Part shown: piece after piece, positions 24,901-34,001 of the stretch | Layout: each line of letters starts with the position of its first letter | Position numbering within the stretch: position 1 is the stretch's first letter | Assembly (NCBI GenBank): GCA_030374765.1 | Contig: JARGXX010000086.1 | Coordinates: 930,001 to 994,000 of the forward strand | Direction of reading: 5' to 3' | DNA from: Agarophyton chilense | Taxonomy: Eukaryota > Rhodophyta > Florideophyceae > Gracilariales > Gracilariaceae | Length of the DNA stretch: 64,000 nucleotides | The notes under the pieces: generated by a model | What the model saw: the letters and a program-made list of their open reading frames with translations, nothing else | What the model was told of the DNA's origin: nothing | Database searches by the model: none | Position numbers and translations under genes: made by a program

Positions 24901-26036
24901 AGCAGAAACCGATGAGGTTATTCCGGGCGGAAGCGCCTTTACAATACGTCAGTATCGACATCCTTGGGGAATTGATTCGCTCAAGGCGAAATTATCGCTA
25001 CCTATTGGTAATTACCGACCGCTTCTCGAAGCCAGTGCGAACTGTGCCGCTGAAGCGGATAACCGCAGCCGTAATCGCACAGGCGTTCATCAAACACTGG
25101 GTATTTATATACGGACCACCAGAAGTTCTGTTATCAGATAATGGGAAGCAATTCGTTGCGAAGTTCTTTTGGAATGTTTGCCGCATTATGGGCATTTGAA
25201 ACGTGTTTACCTCGACCTATCATCCGCAATGCAACGGTCAGGTGGAGCGTTTCAACCGCACGCTGATCGCAGCATTAGGACACTACATCGCGGACCACCC
25301 GAAAGAATGGGACATGTTTACAGATAATCTGTGCTATGCGTACAATACGCAAGTGCATACCTCTACAAAGACGGCACCGTTCGACCTCGTGCTCTCACGT
25401 AACCCTCGGGCTTTACCGGTTGCGCTCGACGACGAGACAGAATTGGATGCGCCGACCCCAGCTAAGTACCATCTGAAATGGAGGAATGACCTGAAGGCCA
25501 GAGCGGAAGAAGCCGCTAAGGAGTTATCAAAGACGCAAGCTCGCTATAAGCGAAACTATGACTCCAGAAGGCGAAGAGGAAATCCGGCAATCCGAGTAGG
25601 AGGTCACGTCTTCGTGCGAGTCGAAAGACCTGACAAACAGGAAGAATCTCGTCATAAGTTGTTGCCGATAGCGGCTGGACCCTTCAAAGCGGTGGACCTT
25701 GATGAAGACACAGTGGTCATCGAGACAGGTGAAGACGTTGAACGTGTTTCGCTCGATCGCGTTGAAGTCGCGCCTAACCCGCAAGTGGAAGTCCAGGTAT
25801 CTGGTAGAACTAAGGAGGCAAGTGCGACGGAACGTCAAGGCAAAAGCTCAAGTGACTCTGGGGAGAGTGAACCGCCACCAATGGCTCAAGCGGAGGAGAA
25901 AGCTCCTGATCTCCCACCGCCGGCGGTTGCGTACGCCAATCACGGACAGCTTCCGAAGTATCGGGATATGCCCCGTGGGACGCGCACACCGGCACACAGA
26001 AGTTCCAAAATCGTGTCTGCATATTCTTATCGCTGA
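21971..26036 (+). pseudogene. GyA pol (protease, reverse transcriptase, RNase H, integrase)
   Basis: Protease motif LDTGAGPNFI at 22,232. Reverse transcriptase from about 23,050, with YPLPRMDECIDGLGEA, TTLDAKSGYWQV and FLVYLDDVIIF (YLDD intact). RNase H with VDTDSSDYQVGCVLF and TDHSSLRWL. Integrase with SIDILGEL, LLSDNGKQF and NGQVERFNRTL supplying the D-D-E triad. Nonsense codons sit at 22,169, 22,685, 23,233 (TGA where relatives have Trp) and 25,197 (TGA where relatives have Arg). A one-base loss in a T run near 24,812 shifts frame before the integrase, and another shift lies between 22,690 and 22,948. No chromodomain is present before the truncation. Confidence 0.85.
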
Positions 26037-27245
26037 GTTCATCATATTCGCTATCGCGGATACCATGCGGAGTATCCGTTAAAACGAGTTGTACCTTCCC
26101 TTCGGGAGATTCATTTGACCACACCACAGTTTAATGGGCTTCACTGATATCTTCAGTGTCCACGCAGTGCATGGAGAACCCCTGCCCTATGTCATCACCA
26201 AAGACCTGGAAAGCTTCCTCAGTTGCTGTATCAATAGTCACGTGTGGGGGGCGGAGGAGAATATTCCCGGATTCGCAATCCACAGTACCTTCGGCAACTA
26301 TCATTTCGCTGTCACTTTCGCTGTCGTAAACCACGAAAGAAGTCACTTTGGCTGGCTCTCCGACCTCCTTACCCACGGAGATGACATACATTTTTATCCT
26401 TTGCAACGGACTTGACGGTTGTCGTCAATTCCGAGGAGAGGGCCTGGAAACGGGCTGGAATAGCGTTTCCAACAGCCTCAACGGTGTCCAGTAGACTTCA
26501 TGGTGATTTGGGTTTCATTTCGTAATGAAAGTTGTGTAGAACCTCATTTCCCTGGTCTGCTGAGAATTTGCGGCCGAGCTCCCGCATCCTGGCGTCCACG
26601 GAATCTGGGAAGGCCACAGCCCATGAAAAGACTTCATCGGAAGTAGTGGTTTGTTTGGTATCCGTCCCCAGAGTGTAAGAAAAGGTCTTTAGGCTGTACC
26701 CGTCGGAGCAAGATGCGATGGTGGAGAGCGTAAGAGTTTCCATGTCGAAGACAAGATATGGAAGAAGAAGCTGATCGAAGTCATGGAACCCAAGAGAGAT
26801 ACACACCATCTGAACGCCGTACGCCCAACTCTGAGCGCGAGTACGGTTGGACATGTCATACTCATTCAGGATCTAAAGGGCCTTCGCTCTGGATCCCTTA
26901 CCCTTACTCTTCTTATTCGCCGAGATATACCTTTCCAGAACTATTTTCTTCACCCTCGCCACATACACTAACTGCTGGAAGCGGGTGGTATCAAGAGATT
27001 GGAAGGAACTTCGTTTGGCACAGCGGACTTCATCGAACTCTCGTTTGAACAATTCTTTCTCGAAGACGCGAATGACGAAACGGTTTCCAGGCCCTCTTAC
27101 GGGAGTGATGCTCCACTTGAAGAAGTCGTATACCTTCTTATCATTGGAATTATCGCAAAGGCCTATGACGGGCGTGTATCGATACACCTGACGGTATTAC
27201 TCTGCGTCCAACCTGCCCCCAACTCTTCCGCGGAGTAGTTCATAG
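26015..27245 (-). pseudogene. Decayed relative of the P2 methyltransferase-SET gene
   Basis: Read on the minus strand this matches roughly residues 88-525 of the protein encoded at 38,968-42,078. Pairs include KKVYDFFKWSITPVRG against RRVRDFWNAYEAVEFKG (near 27,140), DGYSLKTFSYTLG against DGFSHKDMAQRLLPG (near 26,700), and KVQLVLTDTPHGIR against KVQLVLTDPPYNIR (near 26,090). The catalytic DPPY motif is changed to DTPH. The N-terminus is cut at about 27,245. The C-terminal half, including the second methyltransferase motif and the SET domain, is cut at the GyA junction. Several frame changes occur. Divergence is large, so this is not a recent duplicate of P2. Confidence 0.75.
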
Positions 27246-27860
27246 AGGAACACTCCGTGCTCCCAAGATCATCAAGTCAAGGCAGTACAAGTTAGCTTCC
27301 ATCTCGAGTTTCGCGAAAAAATATTCGACTGAAACAGTAGAATGGCACAGGAAAAGATCATCAAGACAGCAAAATGCTTGCGAGGAGTTTTGTATTGTTG
27401 CTGAGTTTGTCCAAGACGAAGATGAAGAAGATGGACATAGTTCTGGATCCAGTGATACTACAAAGAGCAAAGCAGAGTCGACCAAAGACATGTATTATGG
27501 TGATGTGACAAAGATTCTCGAAATCCATCTCGAAATGGAAAGAGAAGAAACAGTACAGCAATTAAGATCTGGTTTTGTCGATGTAACGTGGCAGTAAGGT
27601 TTCGTATATGAAGAAGAACTGGAACTTCTATTTTTCAAAGACCAAAAGCATACGTTTTTCAGAACTGAAGTAGCACGTTGTACCCAGCATGTCATGGGAT
27701 AATTTGAAATTTGAAAGAGACAATACTTTCTGGATTCAGAGCGAAAAAGAAGAGTTATCAAGCATAGCATCAATGTTGAAGGTAGAGGCAAGAATTAATG
27801 AACGTCCGAGAGCTTCTCTTGGCAATGAAATCCAATGTGTCATATACCGATAGTAATTAC
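27246..27860 (+). pseudogene. Coding remnant, possibly the C-terminus of another Tnp2-type transposase
   Basis: A frame without stop runs from about 27,246 to 27,597 and contains MYYGDVTKILEIHLEME, similar in spacing to VYYGRVQMLFEFEVD in the C-terminal module of the transposase at 7.4-10.5 kb. Acidic and Ser-rich stretches precede it. Further coding-like pieces in other frames follow to about 27,860. The assignment rests on one short motif. Confidence 0.3.
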
Positions 27861-28367
27861 AACAGAATACCGTGAGAGACGTTCTTAGTAAAACCGTTAG
27901 TTATCACAGAAACCAAGAACATGGTGTTCCCAAATTGTGATCGTCGACCAGAGATAATAAGGATAAGAAAGAACTCAGGAAACAGTTCTCTCATCAACTC
28001 GGTATTGTCACAGATGTGATGAATGACGTACACAAACTCAAAGATCCTGTTTTGATATTAGAAGACTGTTAGTACGGCTATCCACGTTGCAAATCCTAGT
28101 CCATTTAATGCCCTAGAGATGTATTATGCCAGGGATGATTGGCTGATATATGCAGAAAGGTTTTTTGAAAGATGGAAATTAATTGGATGAGTGAGGTTAC
28201 GTGAAAGAAGGAAATCCATTGGTTGAATGACGTTAAGTCAAAGCAGTCTCAAATTGTGGACATCCGACTGGTAGCTTTTCAGATGGGACGGCCACAGTCG
28301 CAAGATCTTCATCCGCGCATGGTTGAACTCCGTTGAGATTTCCTACTAGTTCTGAGATCATCCAGAC
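27861..28367. other. Non-coding stretch between element remnants
   Basis: AT-richer than its surroundings, with stops in all frames. No repeat boundary or regulatory motif was recognised. Confidence 0.3.
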
Positions 28368-29303
28368 ATGCCGAAGCAGTTTTTATGCATTGAAAATGAA
28401 CGAAAGAAATATCGGGTGAAGTACGGATTGATCGGCTCTGACACAAATCATTACCGTCTCATATGCAAGGAGCCAATTCATGTCATTTGTGGCACATCAC
28501 CGGTGACATCGATGATGGAAAAGTACGATTCAGACGAGCCCTTAGAAGGCTGCGTCGTTTGCAGTGTATGTAAACTTCCAGGCGGCGCAATTGGCAGAGC
28601 GAAAGGTGTGTGCAGTGCCACTGAGGAAAAGAAAACCCGAGACAAAACAGATTATTAGAACTCAATTTGAGTCGTTGGAGAACTAATTACATCCGATGTG
28701 AAAGCATTGGTATATGTTGAAACTCGAGACTCTCCGGAAAGGAGAGTTTTCAATGAGCACTTGCACTCCTTGTGCGATGCCGGGAATCCTCGTGCCGAAA
28801 GCCGTGAATTTGATCGTGCTCCCCTAATTCTCTCAAGAACTCCGCACAAGGTATACTGCACCGAAACTCAGCTTGTGATTGATAAGCGTCGAAACATTGG
28901 GGAGAAGGTCCGCAAATACCGTGCCAGATACAGAGGAAGGGATAACCGCAACGCACGACGTCGATAACAGGAGGAGAGAGATCAACACGATAGTGAGTCT
29001 GCTAGCAACGCCATCTCAGAAAATAGAAGTACGGGACAAAACCAAACACTACGGGTATTTATTACACCAGCTGGAAACAGACGTGGCACTGCTGACGCTC
29101 TTCATCTGCAAGGTTTGTATCACTTTCACACGGTTACCGACATCTATCAAGTCCGGCGAAGGTTTCCCAAATACACTGCATCAAAGCTTTTTGAACACGA
29201 AGAGAAGAAAATCGTTGAGTTGCAGGCCGACGTGGAAGAGAGACGTCAACTAGTGTTGGTAACCGAAGAAATCAAAGCGACGGAGGCCGGAAACATGTCG
29301 TAA
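28368..29303 (+). pseudogene. Zinc-cluster/basic-region protein, copy B (three nonsense codons)
   Basis: A single frame of 312 codons runs from ATG to TAA, interrupted by TAG at 28,656, TGA at 28,668 and TAA at 28,965. It aligns with the gene at 2.5-3.4 kb throughout: LICKEPIHVICGTSP with LVCKHPIHSIWGTLP, CSVCKLPG with CTACDSKL, the basic RKYRARYRGRDNRNARRR with RRYRQRHRKRINQS, and YHFHTVTDIYQVRRRF with YHIHTFTDVYEVKWSF. The reading frame is intact apart from the point stops, all of which can arise from CAG, CGA or CAA by one C-to-T change. The function is unknown. The cysteine pairs suggest metal binding and the basic stretch nucleic-acid binding. Confidence 0.65.
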
Positions 29304-29840
29304 AATTGTCAATGACACTGATGATTCTCCTGAAGAAGATCCATTATGCAAGAATATTGCAACAGTTGTTTCTCTTGGATTGCATGGTGTTTGTTTGAAA
29401 GCTTTGGTTTGTTTCCATACCACCATTACCACCCGAACCAATAACAGAAGCAGCAGCGACCACATCAAGCGCAGTTTTATGCGTGAGTGCCTTGGCATCA
29501 TCTTCCCACCATCGCTTTCCCATCTTCAGTGTCGTTCAGATTCGAAATCGCCGGGTGTAGTTGTAAAATCAATGCTAACGTCCCGTTGCATACTTTCAAC
29601 TTACCATACCCGCGCGCACCACAACCGACATCATTCCTAACTTCTGCGACCCAGCCAAGTATGTCGGCGCCCGTTCCAACCACAGCCTCTTTTACAGCAC
29701 TACTCTGCTGGGCAACGTTTTCGCCGTATGCGTCTGGGTCGCAGTTTATATAATCGATGCCTCTGTGTCACCGTTTCTATACTCGCCCTCGCAATCTGGG
29801 ATGTTCCAGGACAGGGAGCTGGTAGCGCTTTCTCTCGCTT
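29304..29840. other. No recognised gene
   Basis: Short frames on both strands without family resemblance. This stretch may be ordinary host sequence upstream of the next fragment. Confidence 0.25.
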
Positions 29841-30149
29841 TTGAGGGCATTCACTCAATTCCGAGCGCATGTGGCTTCTTCTCGATTCTTTTCCATGCTG
29901 TCGTCGTCTTCAGCAGCGCTTTCTGTCCACTCCCGATTCCCTTCTTTTTCTAGAGCCTTTAGTCTTTCATCCTTCGTTTCTCCCTCCTTCGCGCATTTGG
30001 AATTGCAATCGGAACGAAATCCTGCTGGCATCGTTGTGTGCGAGGAGGGAACCATTTCTTATACCCATCTCAGCGTCGCAGCAATAATTGCTGGTGATTC
30101 CGTTGTACATACAAACAGTGTCCTAAACAGCGCTCGATCTTCACTGTAA
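29841..30149 (+). pseudogene. Possible N-terminus of an AMP-forming acyl-CoA synthetase
   Basis: The frame begins MRAFTQFRAHVASSRFFSML, continues through a Ser/Arg/Phe-rich stretch that looks like an organelle-targeting presequence, and reaches IVVCEEGTISYTHLSVAA. The last resembles the 'xxxCxDGTxSYxxL' opening of AMP-binding enzymes. The frame ends at 30,149, 53 bp before the left end of P2. Either P2 inserted near a host gene remnant or this is coincidence. Confidence 0.3.
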
Positions 30150-30202
30150 CGCAATGACTGGTAGGTCAGCGTTCTGGTCTCGACCGAAGGTAGCCTACGT
30201 CT

Positions 30203-30220
30203 GTGTTCTCGGAATGCTAG
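30203..30220 (+). repeat. P2 left terminal inverted repeat
   Basis: Perfect 18-bp inverted match to 48,901-48,918. The subterminal region just inside contains GCTAGTTTTG (30,238), a word family also found inside the right end. Confidence 0.85.
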
Positions 30221-30451
30221 ATAAGTGTGCTAGATAGCTAGTTTTGTAAATAAAAAGCCAAAAAATCTAAGAATTTTGCAGATTGCGCTAGATCGGCACC
30301 TGAAAAAAAAAGTTTTGGAAAAAAGAACTCCATGCATCTTAGTGTTTTGACCACTTAATGCAGTTTAATCTGCATTTGCAGTTTACTGGTCACTTTTGAC
30401 CGCTCTAGGTGGAGATCCATACCAAGGCAGTCGTCAGTACCTTCTACCTCA

Positions 30452-30952
30452 TTACTGGCCCTTTTGCTTACTATGCTCCAGCGTTCCACCGAGAGGGTAT
30501 TTGAGGTTGAAGAAGTCCACCACCGCATTCTCAACCTCGTCCACCTCCCCACTGCTCAAGTTCCTCACACCCGGCAGCCCCACCAAACACACATTCCCAC
30601 CCTTCTTCTCCACATCCTTACCAACCCTCCTGTTCTTCAGCCGACTCTCTCCAACTCCTCCCCCTTTCCATTCCTCTCTCCCCTTCTTCATCCCAGCCGG
30701 CTCCCCGCGTCTCCCTGGCGTCACCGGGGACCCTTTCGCTCTCCCCCTCTCCTCTCTCACCTCCTTCAACACCTTCCGCGAACCCCAAATCTCCCCCACC
30801 CCTTCCATGTGCACTTCCAACACTTTCACACGCCTCTTCAGTTCCTCATTCGCCCTCCACAGCTTCCCCATCTCCAGCCCCATGGGGATCCGCTCGACAT
30901 CGCCAACGCCCGCGAAAGCTATCGACAAGAGCCACCGCAAGCGCAAGCGCAC
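30452..30952 (-). CDS. Coiled-coil protein of unknown function
   Basis: A 166-codon frame, or 143 codons if it starts at the MGLEMGKLW methionine (30,883). A heptad-like segment LWRANEELKRRVKVLEVHM is followed by a basic Gly/Lys-rich linker and a small folded-looking end (NVCLVGLPGV, then VENAVVDFFNLKYPL). A coiled coil followed by an 'xxxGLPxx...FF' module recalls LINE ORF1-type proteins, but this is only a shape resemblance. The opposite strand also has a long frame that looks low-complexity, so I prefer this strand. Divergent from the reductase-like gene. Confidence 0.4.
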   Translation of the reverse strand: MRLRLRWLLSIAFAGVGDVERIPMGLEMGKLWRANEELKRRVKVLEVHMEGVGEIWGSRKVLKEVREERGRAKGSPVTPGRRGEPAGMKKGREEWKGGGVGESRLKNRRVGKDVEKKGGNVCLVGLPGVRNLSSGEVDEVENAVVDFFNLKYPLGGTLEHSKQKGQ

Positions 30953-31494
30953 TCACCTTAGTGCGGCCAGTAGTACCCGCAGCCTCCCACACAGCACCCC
31001 CCCTCGAAAATCTTCTCCCCCACCTCCGGCCTTTTATCTCCTTTTTTTGACCCGCTTTTCGCGCGCGCTCGCCCAATTTCAGTACCCTCGTACACCCCTG
31101 CATCTACGCTCCGGATGCCCTTCACCCCACTCATTGCTCACTCACACACTCCCATCCATATTCCTACACCTTCTATCATGTTCAGCGCTCCCTCACTACT
31201 CCCAATTTCATAGCCTTCTCATTTATAAAAAATCACACTCATTCGTAACACAAACCGCCGATTACTCATAAGCCCTCTTTCCCGTTATGACTTCCATAAC
31301 AACACACACTCCTACACTTTTAACACAATAAACACCATTCAATATCATAAATCTAACCTCCTTCCCAAAAACCCCTAACACCCATTCCTCCACAACCATA
31401 CTCCTTCTCTATTTAATCACATCTCCACACTCGCCACCCCCACCACTTCTTCAATTCCAAGCACACCGCACTCCAAACACCTTTCGCAATCACC

Positions 31495-32319
31495 ATGACC
31501 AACTCTCTCACTGCCATCCCTTGCACCTCCGACCCAGCCGTTATTGTCGGCAGAGGCCGAATCGGCACTTTGCTTCGCAACAACGGCACCCCACAAGATG
31601 CTTGTCTCTCAACTCAAGAATTCATCTCCGCGCAATACATCCCCGACGGCCCCATTTTCTTCTGCGGCAGAAATCATTCACTCGAAGACGTCATTCAATT
31701 CTGCCCTTCCTCCCGCAGAGAGGATCTGGTCTTCCTTCAGAACGGAAACATTCTCCCTCTTCTTTCAACCTATCGGCTCCAAAACTGCACCAAAGCCGTT
31801 CTCTTCCTCGCCGTCCCCTCCCTTAACGCACCCCCCGAGGACGGTGTCACCCTCCTCAGTCCCCATGGTCTCACAACTGCCACCGGTAAATGGGCTCCCG
31901 CACTCGCCAATCGCCTCAGTACCGCAGGCCTCACTTGTCATGTCGTCGACCAGCCCTCCTTCTCTAAAGCGTACTACGAAAAACTCGTATGGATATCAGC
32001 TTTTAATCTCGTCGGCTCCTCTTATGGCTTTATCACAATGCACGAAGTTGCAGTACAACACCGCACAGTCGTTTCAACCATAATGAAAGAGCTCCTCTCC
32101 ATCGTCACATCCAAAACAGGAATCGCCTACAATACAACAGAAACACTCCAAAAACTTCTGGCCCACGGAAAAACACTTACACAGTTCCCCACCTCGTTCT
32201 CAGACGTTGAGTTCCGGAACGTCTACTTCTACAACGTTTCTAACGCCCAAAAAACCATTGGAAACCGTGACCCCGCTCCTTACCATACGAACTTCTTGAA
32301 CGTCCTCCTCAATGGGTAG
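31495..32319 (+). CDS. Ketopantoate reductase (ApbA/PanE)-like oxidoreductase
   Basis: A 274-aa protein with an N-terminal Rossmann nucleotide-binding loop G-R-G-R-I-G at residues 19-24 (VIVGRGRIGTLL) and a helical C-terminal domain. The latter has the KLVWISAFNLVGSSYG block (near residue 161), where the ketopantoate reductase family has its catalytic Lys and substrate Asn. A start with good context (CACCATGA) follows an AT-rich TATA-like TTATAAAAAA at 31,221. Family members reduce 2-oxo acids with NADPH, classically in pantothenate synthesis. Whether this one does is unknown. It is a single intact ORF carried inside a DNA transposon, which is unusual. The sense strand is strongly C-rich, in line with its side of the element. 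Confidence 0.65.
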   Translation: MTNSLTAIPCTSDPAVIVGRGRIGTLLRNNGTPQDACLSTQEFISAQYIPDGPIFFCGRNHSLEDVIQFCPSSRREDLVFLQNGNILPLLSTYRLQNCTKAVLFLAVPSLNAPPEDGVTLLSPHGLTTATGKWAPALANRLSTAGLTCHVVDQPSFSKAYYEKLVWISAFNLVGSSYGFITMHEVAVQHRTVVSTIMKELLSIVTSKTGIAYNTTETLQKLLAHGKTLTQFPTSFSDVEFRNVYFYNVSNAQKTIGNRDPAPYHTNFLNVLLNG

Positions 32320-32734
32320 TACTTCATTCATATACCCCTTCCATTAAAAACAAGTCCTCCTTTCTAAAGCATATGTCCATCTCCTTCGCTGCCTCGGTAA
32401 AGACTGCTATCCGCACGACACCACGTCAGAATATATGAAACGATATTAAGAATTGCTTCGTACATCACAAATCATCACTACAACCACTCTTCATAAATCT
32501 TCCAACTTTGCAATTAAGTCTGTACCCAATACCCGCTCCTACAGCCTATCAAAGGTTTTCATTCATAACAATTATTCATACTCCGCGACAGAGATACGGC
32601 AACAACCTAACAACTACTTTGATCACTACATATATATATCCACCGATGACCACCCTACTTCATTGCGCTCAACATACTGTATCCAGTCCCTCACAAATAC
32701 CTTTCTACACAACACTCTCCTCTCCTTCTCAAGC

Positions 32735-33079
32735 ATGCAGCGCTACGAAGCACGTCTTTCCCTACCCCCTGGTTCTTCTGTCCAATGCTCAGCAGCTGTG
32801 GATATTCTTCCACAACGAACGGTTATCAACATCGACGAAGTCCTTCAAATCAAACTTCCAACCACCCAGAATGTGGTCGAAGTCAGAGGGTTCCAGAATC
32901 ATATCACCAACGAGTTAATGGACGAGATTCGTGACATTTGTAAGACCACCAGGAGGCTCCTCACTCGCAACTCCCTACAGCAGCAAGATACTCTGAAACA
33001 ACTGTTCAAAGAGCGGTATCATATCGTTACCTATGTGCAGTGTACAAGGAAGACTAGCAAACCGGAACGCCTTGACTAG
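32735..33079 (+). CDS. Small protein of unknown function, 114 aa
   Basis: The same frame is open from 32,453, but the likely start is MQRYEARLSLPPGSS at 32,735, about 95 bp after a TATATATATATC-like stretch (32,628-32,641). The C-terminal half is helical and charged (ELMDEIRDICKTTRRLL, then QQQDTLKQLFKERYHI). No domain is recognised. It lies between the reductase-like gene and the membrane protein on the same strand, so it probably belongs to the cargo set. Confidence 0.4.
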   Translation: MQRYEARLSLPPGSSVQCSAAVDILPQRTVINIDEVLQIKLPTTQNVVEVRGFQNHITNELMDEIRDICKTTRRLLTRNSLQQQDTLKQLFKERYHIVTYVQCTRKTSKPERLD

Positions 33080-33173
33080 GATGTTCAGTTAGCAAACATT
33101 CTTCACATCGACCTTAACGTTCACAATCACACTAACTACACTCTTCGGAGTTATAGACCCAGCTCTGCAATAT

Positions 33174-33920
33174 ATGCTTCCATTCAGATTCAACTCTCTC
33201 CTTCGGTTCATTCTCATAACGCTATTGAGGTGTACTATCCAAAGCCTGCTACACATTCTCATAATCGAAGGAGGCGTACAATGTATAAACGCGTTATACG
33301 GATCTCTACAAACTACGCCGTTCAATCCAAACCAGCGATATACCTGGAAGAAACGAGCCTTTCTAGAATTCGGGGCTCTACTCCTTACTCTACTCATCCC
33401 CCTCAACGCCATACTTTTCCTCGTTCACCGCTTCATTCCAGTCAGCGGTACCCTTTCATCAGACGTGAAAACAAATTGTATCGCCTTCTCCACAGGAGGG
33501 GCCGCAGTTGGCGCTTGGGCATATCTTCTCCAGCTTGTTTCTATATCCTTCTTTCCAGAGTCCTATCTTAACACAAAGTTCACAATGACCCCGGAACCAC
33601 GGAGAACCTCTTTTATGAACCTCGTGCTTGGCGCGCTCTCCCACTCTTTTCAACAGGCTTTATTCATATCCAGTCTGGCTGTAACCTTCCGACTACTCGG
33701 CATGAGGCTGTCGGCATGCACTTTCGCTGCACTCTCTTCAACTGCCTTCTCCATCTCTCGCATTGAGGGCCCTGGTGTTCCTATACTGCTTGGTAACACA
33801 GTGGATGTCGTAATCTTGATATCTTCGACAGTTGTCATTCACTATGAGAAATTGAAAGCAGGTGCTACTCTCACGCGTTTCAATCCAGTTGTTCAGGAGT
33901 TTCTACTTAAAGACAACTGA
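33174..33920 (+). CDS. Multi-pass membrane protein, 248 aa
   Basis: Several hydrophobic stretches are visible: FILITLLRCTIQSLLHILII near the N-terminus, FGALLLTLLIPLNAILFLV, GGAAVGAWAYLLQLVSISFF, then ALFISSLAVTF and VDVVILISSTVVI. This gives about five membrane spans joined by short loops. The tail after VVIHYEKLK is polar. I do not recognise the family; it could be a transporter-like or intramembrane enzyme scaffold. It is convergent with the large gene ending at 34,002, with 80 bp between stop codons. Confidence 0.5.
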   Translation: MLPFRFNSLLRFILITLLRCTIQSLLHILIIEGGVQCINALYGSLQTTPFNPNQRYTWKKRAFLEFGALLLTLLIPLNAILFLVHRFIPVSGTLSSDVKTNCIAFSTGGAAVGAWAYLLQLVSISFFPESYLNTKFTMTPEPRRTSFMNLVLGALSHSFQQALFISSLAVTFRLLGMRLSACTFAALSSTAFSISRIEGPGVPILLGNTVDVVILISSTVVIHYEKLKAGATLTRFNPVVQEFLLKDN

Positions 33921-34001
33921 TCACTATTACAAGAAAAGGGGACTACTCCACATATTACCTCAAATTGTACTCTTTATTGTTCAATAGGTAACAGATACTA
34001 T

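Larger units (their letters stand above)
18894..26025 (+). mobile_element. GyA: Ty3/gypsy retrotransposon, 3' LTR missing
   Basis: The order is 5' LTR, primer binding site, gag, protease, reverse transcriptase, ribonuclease H and integrase, the Ty3/gypsy layout. The right end stops abruptly about 26,015-26,030 where methyltransferase-like sequence begins on the other strand, and no 3' LTR follows. The element inserted into the P1 partner gene. Its 3' end and part of P1 were apparently lost together in a deletion. The coding frames carry several nonsense codons and at least two frameshifts, so the element is dead. A solo LTR of the same family lies at 60,911-61,575. Confidence 0.85.

Noticed and set aside
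23233-25199. Alternative genetic code with TGA read as an amino acid
   Set aside because: TAA and TAG also interrupt the same elements, one TGA stands for Trp and another for Arg, and the intact large genes of P2 have no internal TGA.
30396-31271. 291-codon plus-strand frame rich in Pro, Ser and Leu
   Set aside because: Low-complexity translation of a C/T-rich strand; the opposite frame has coiled-coil periodicity and a folded-looking end.
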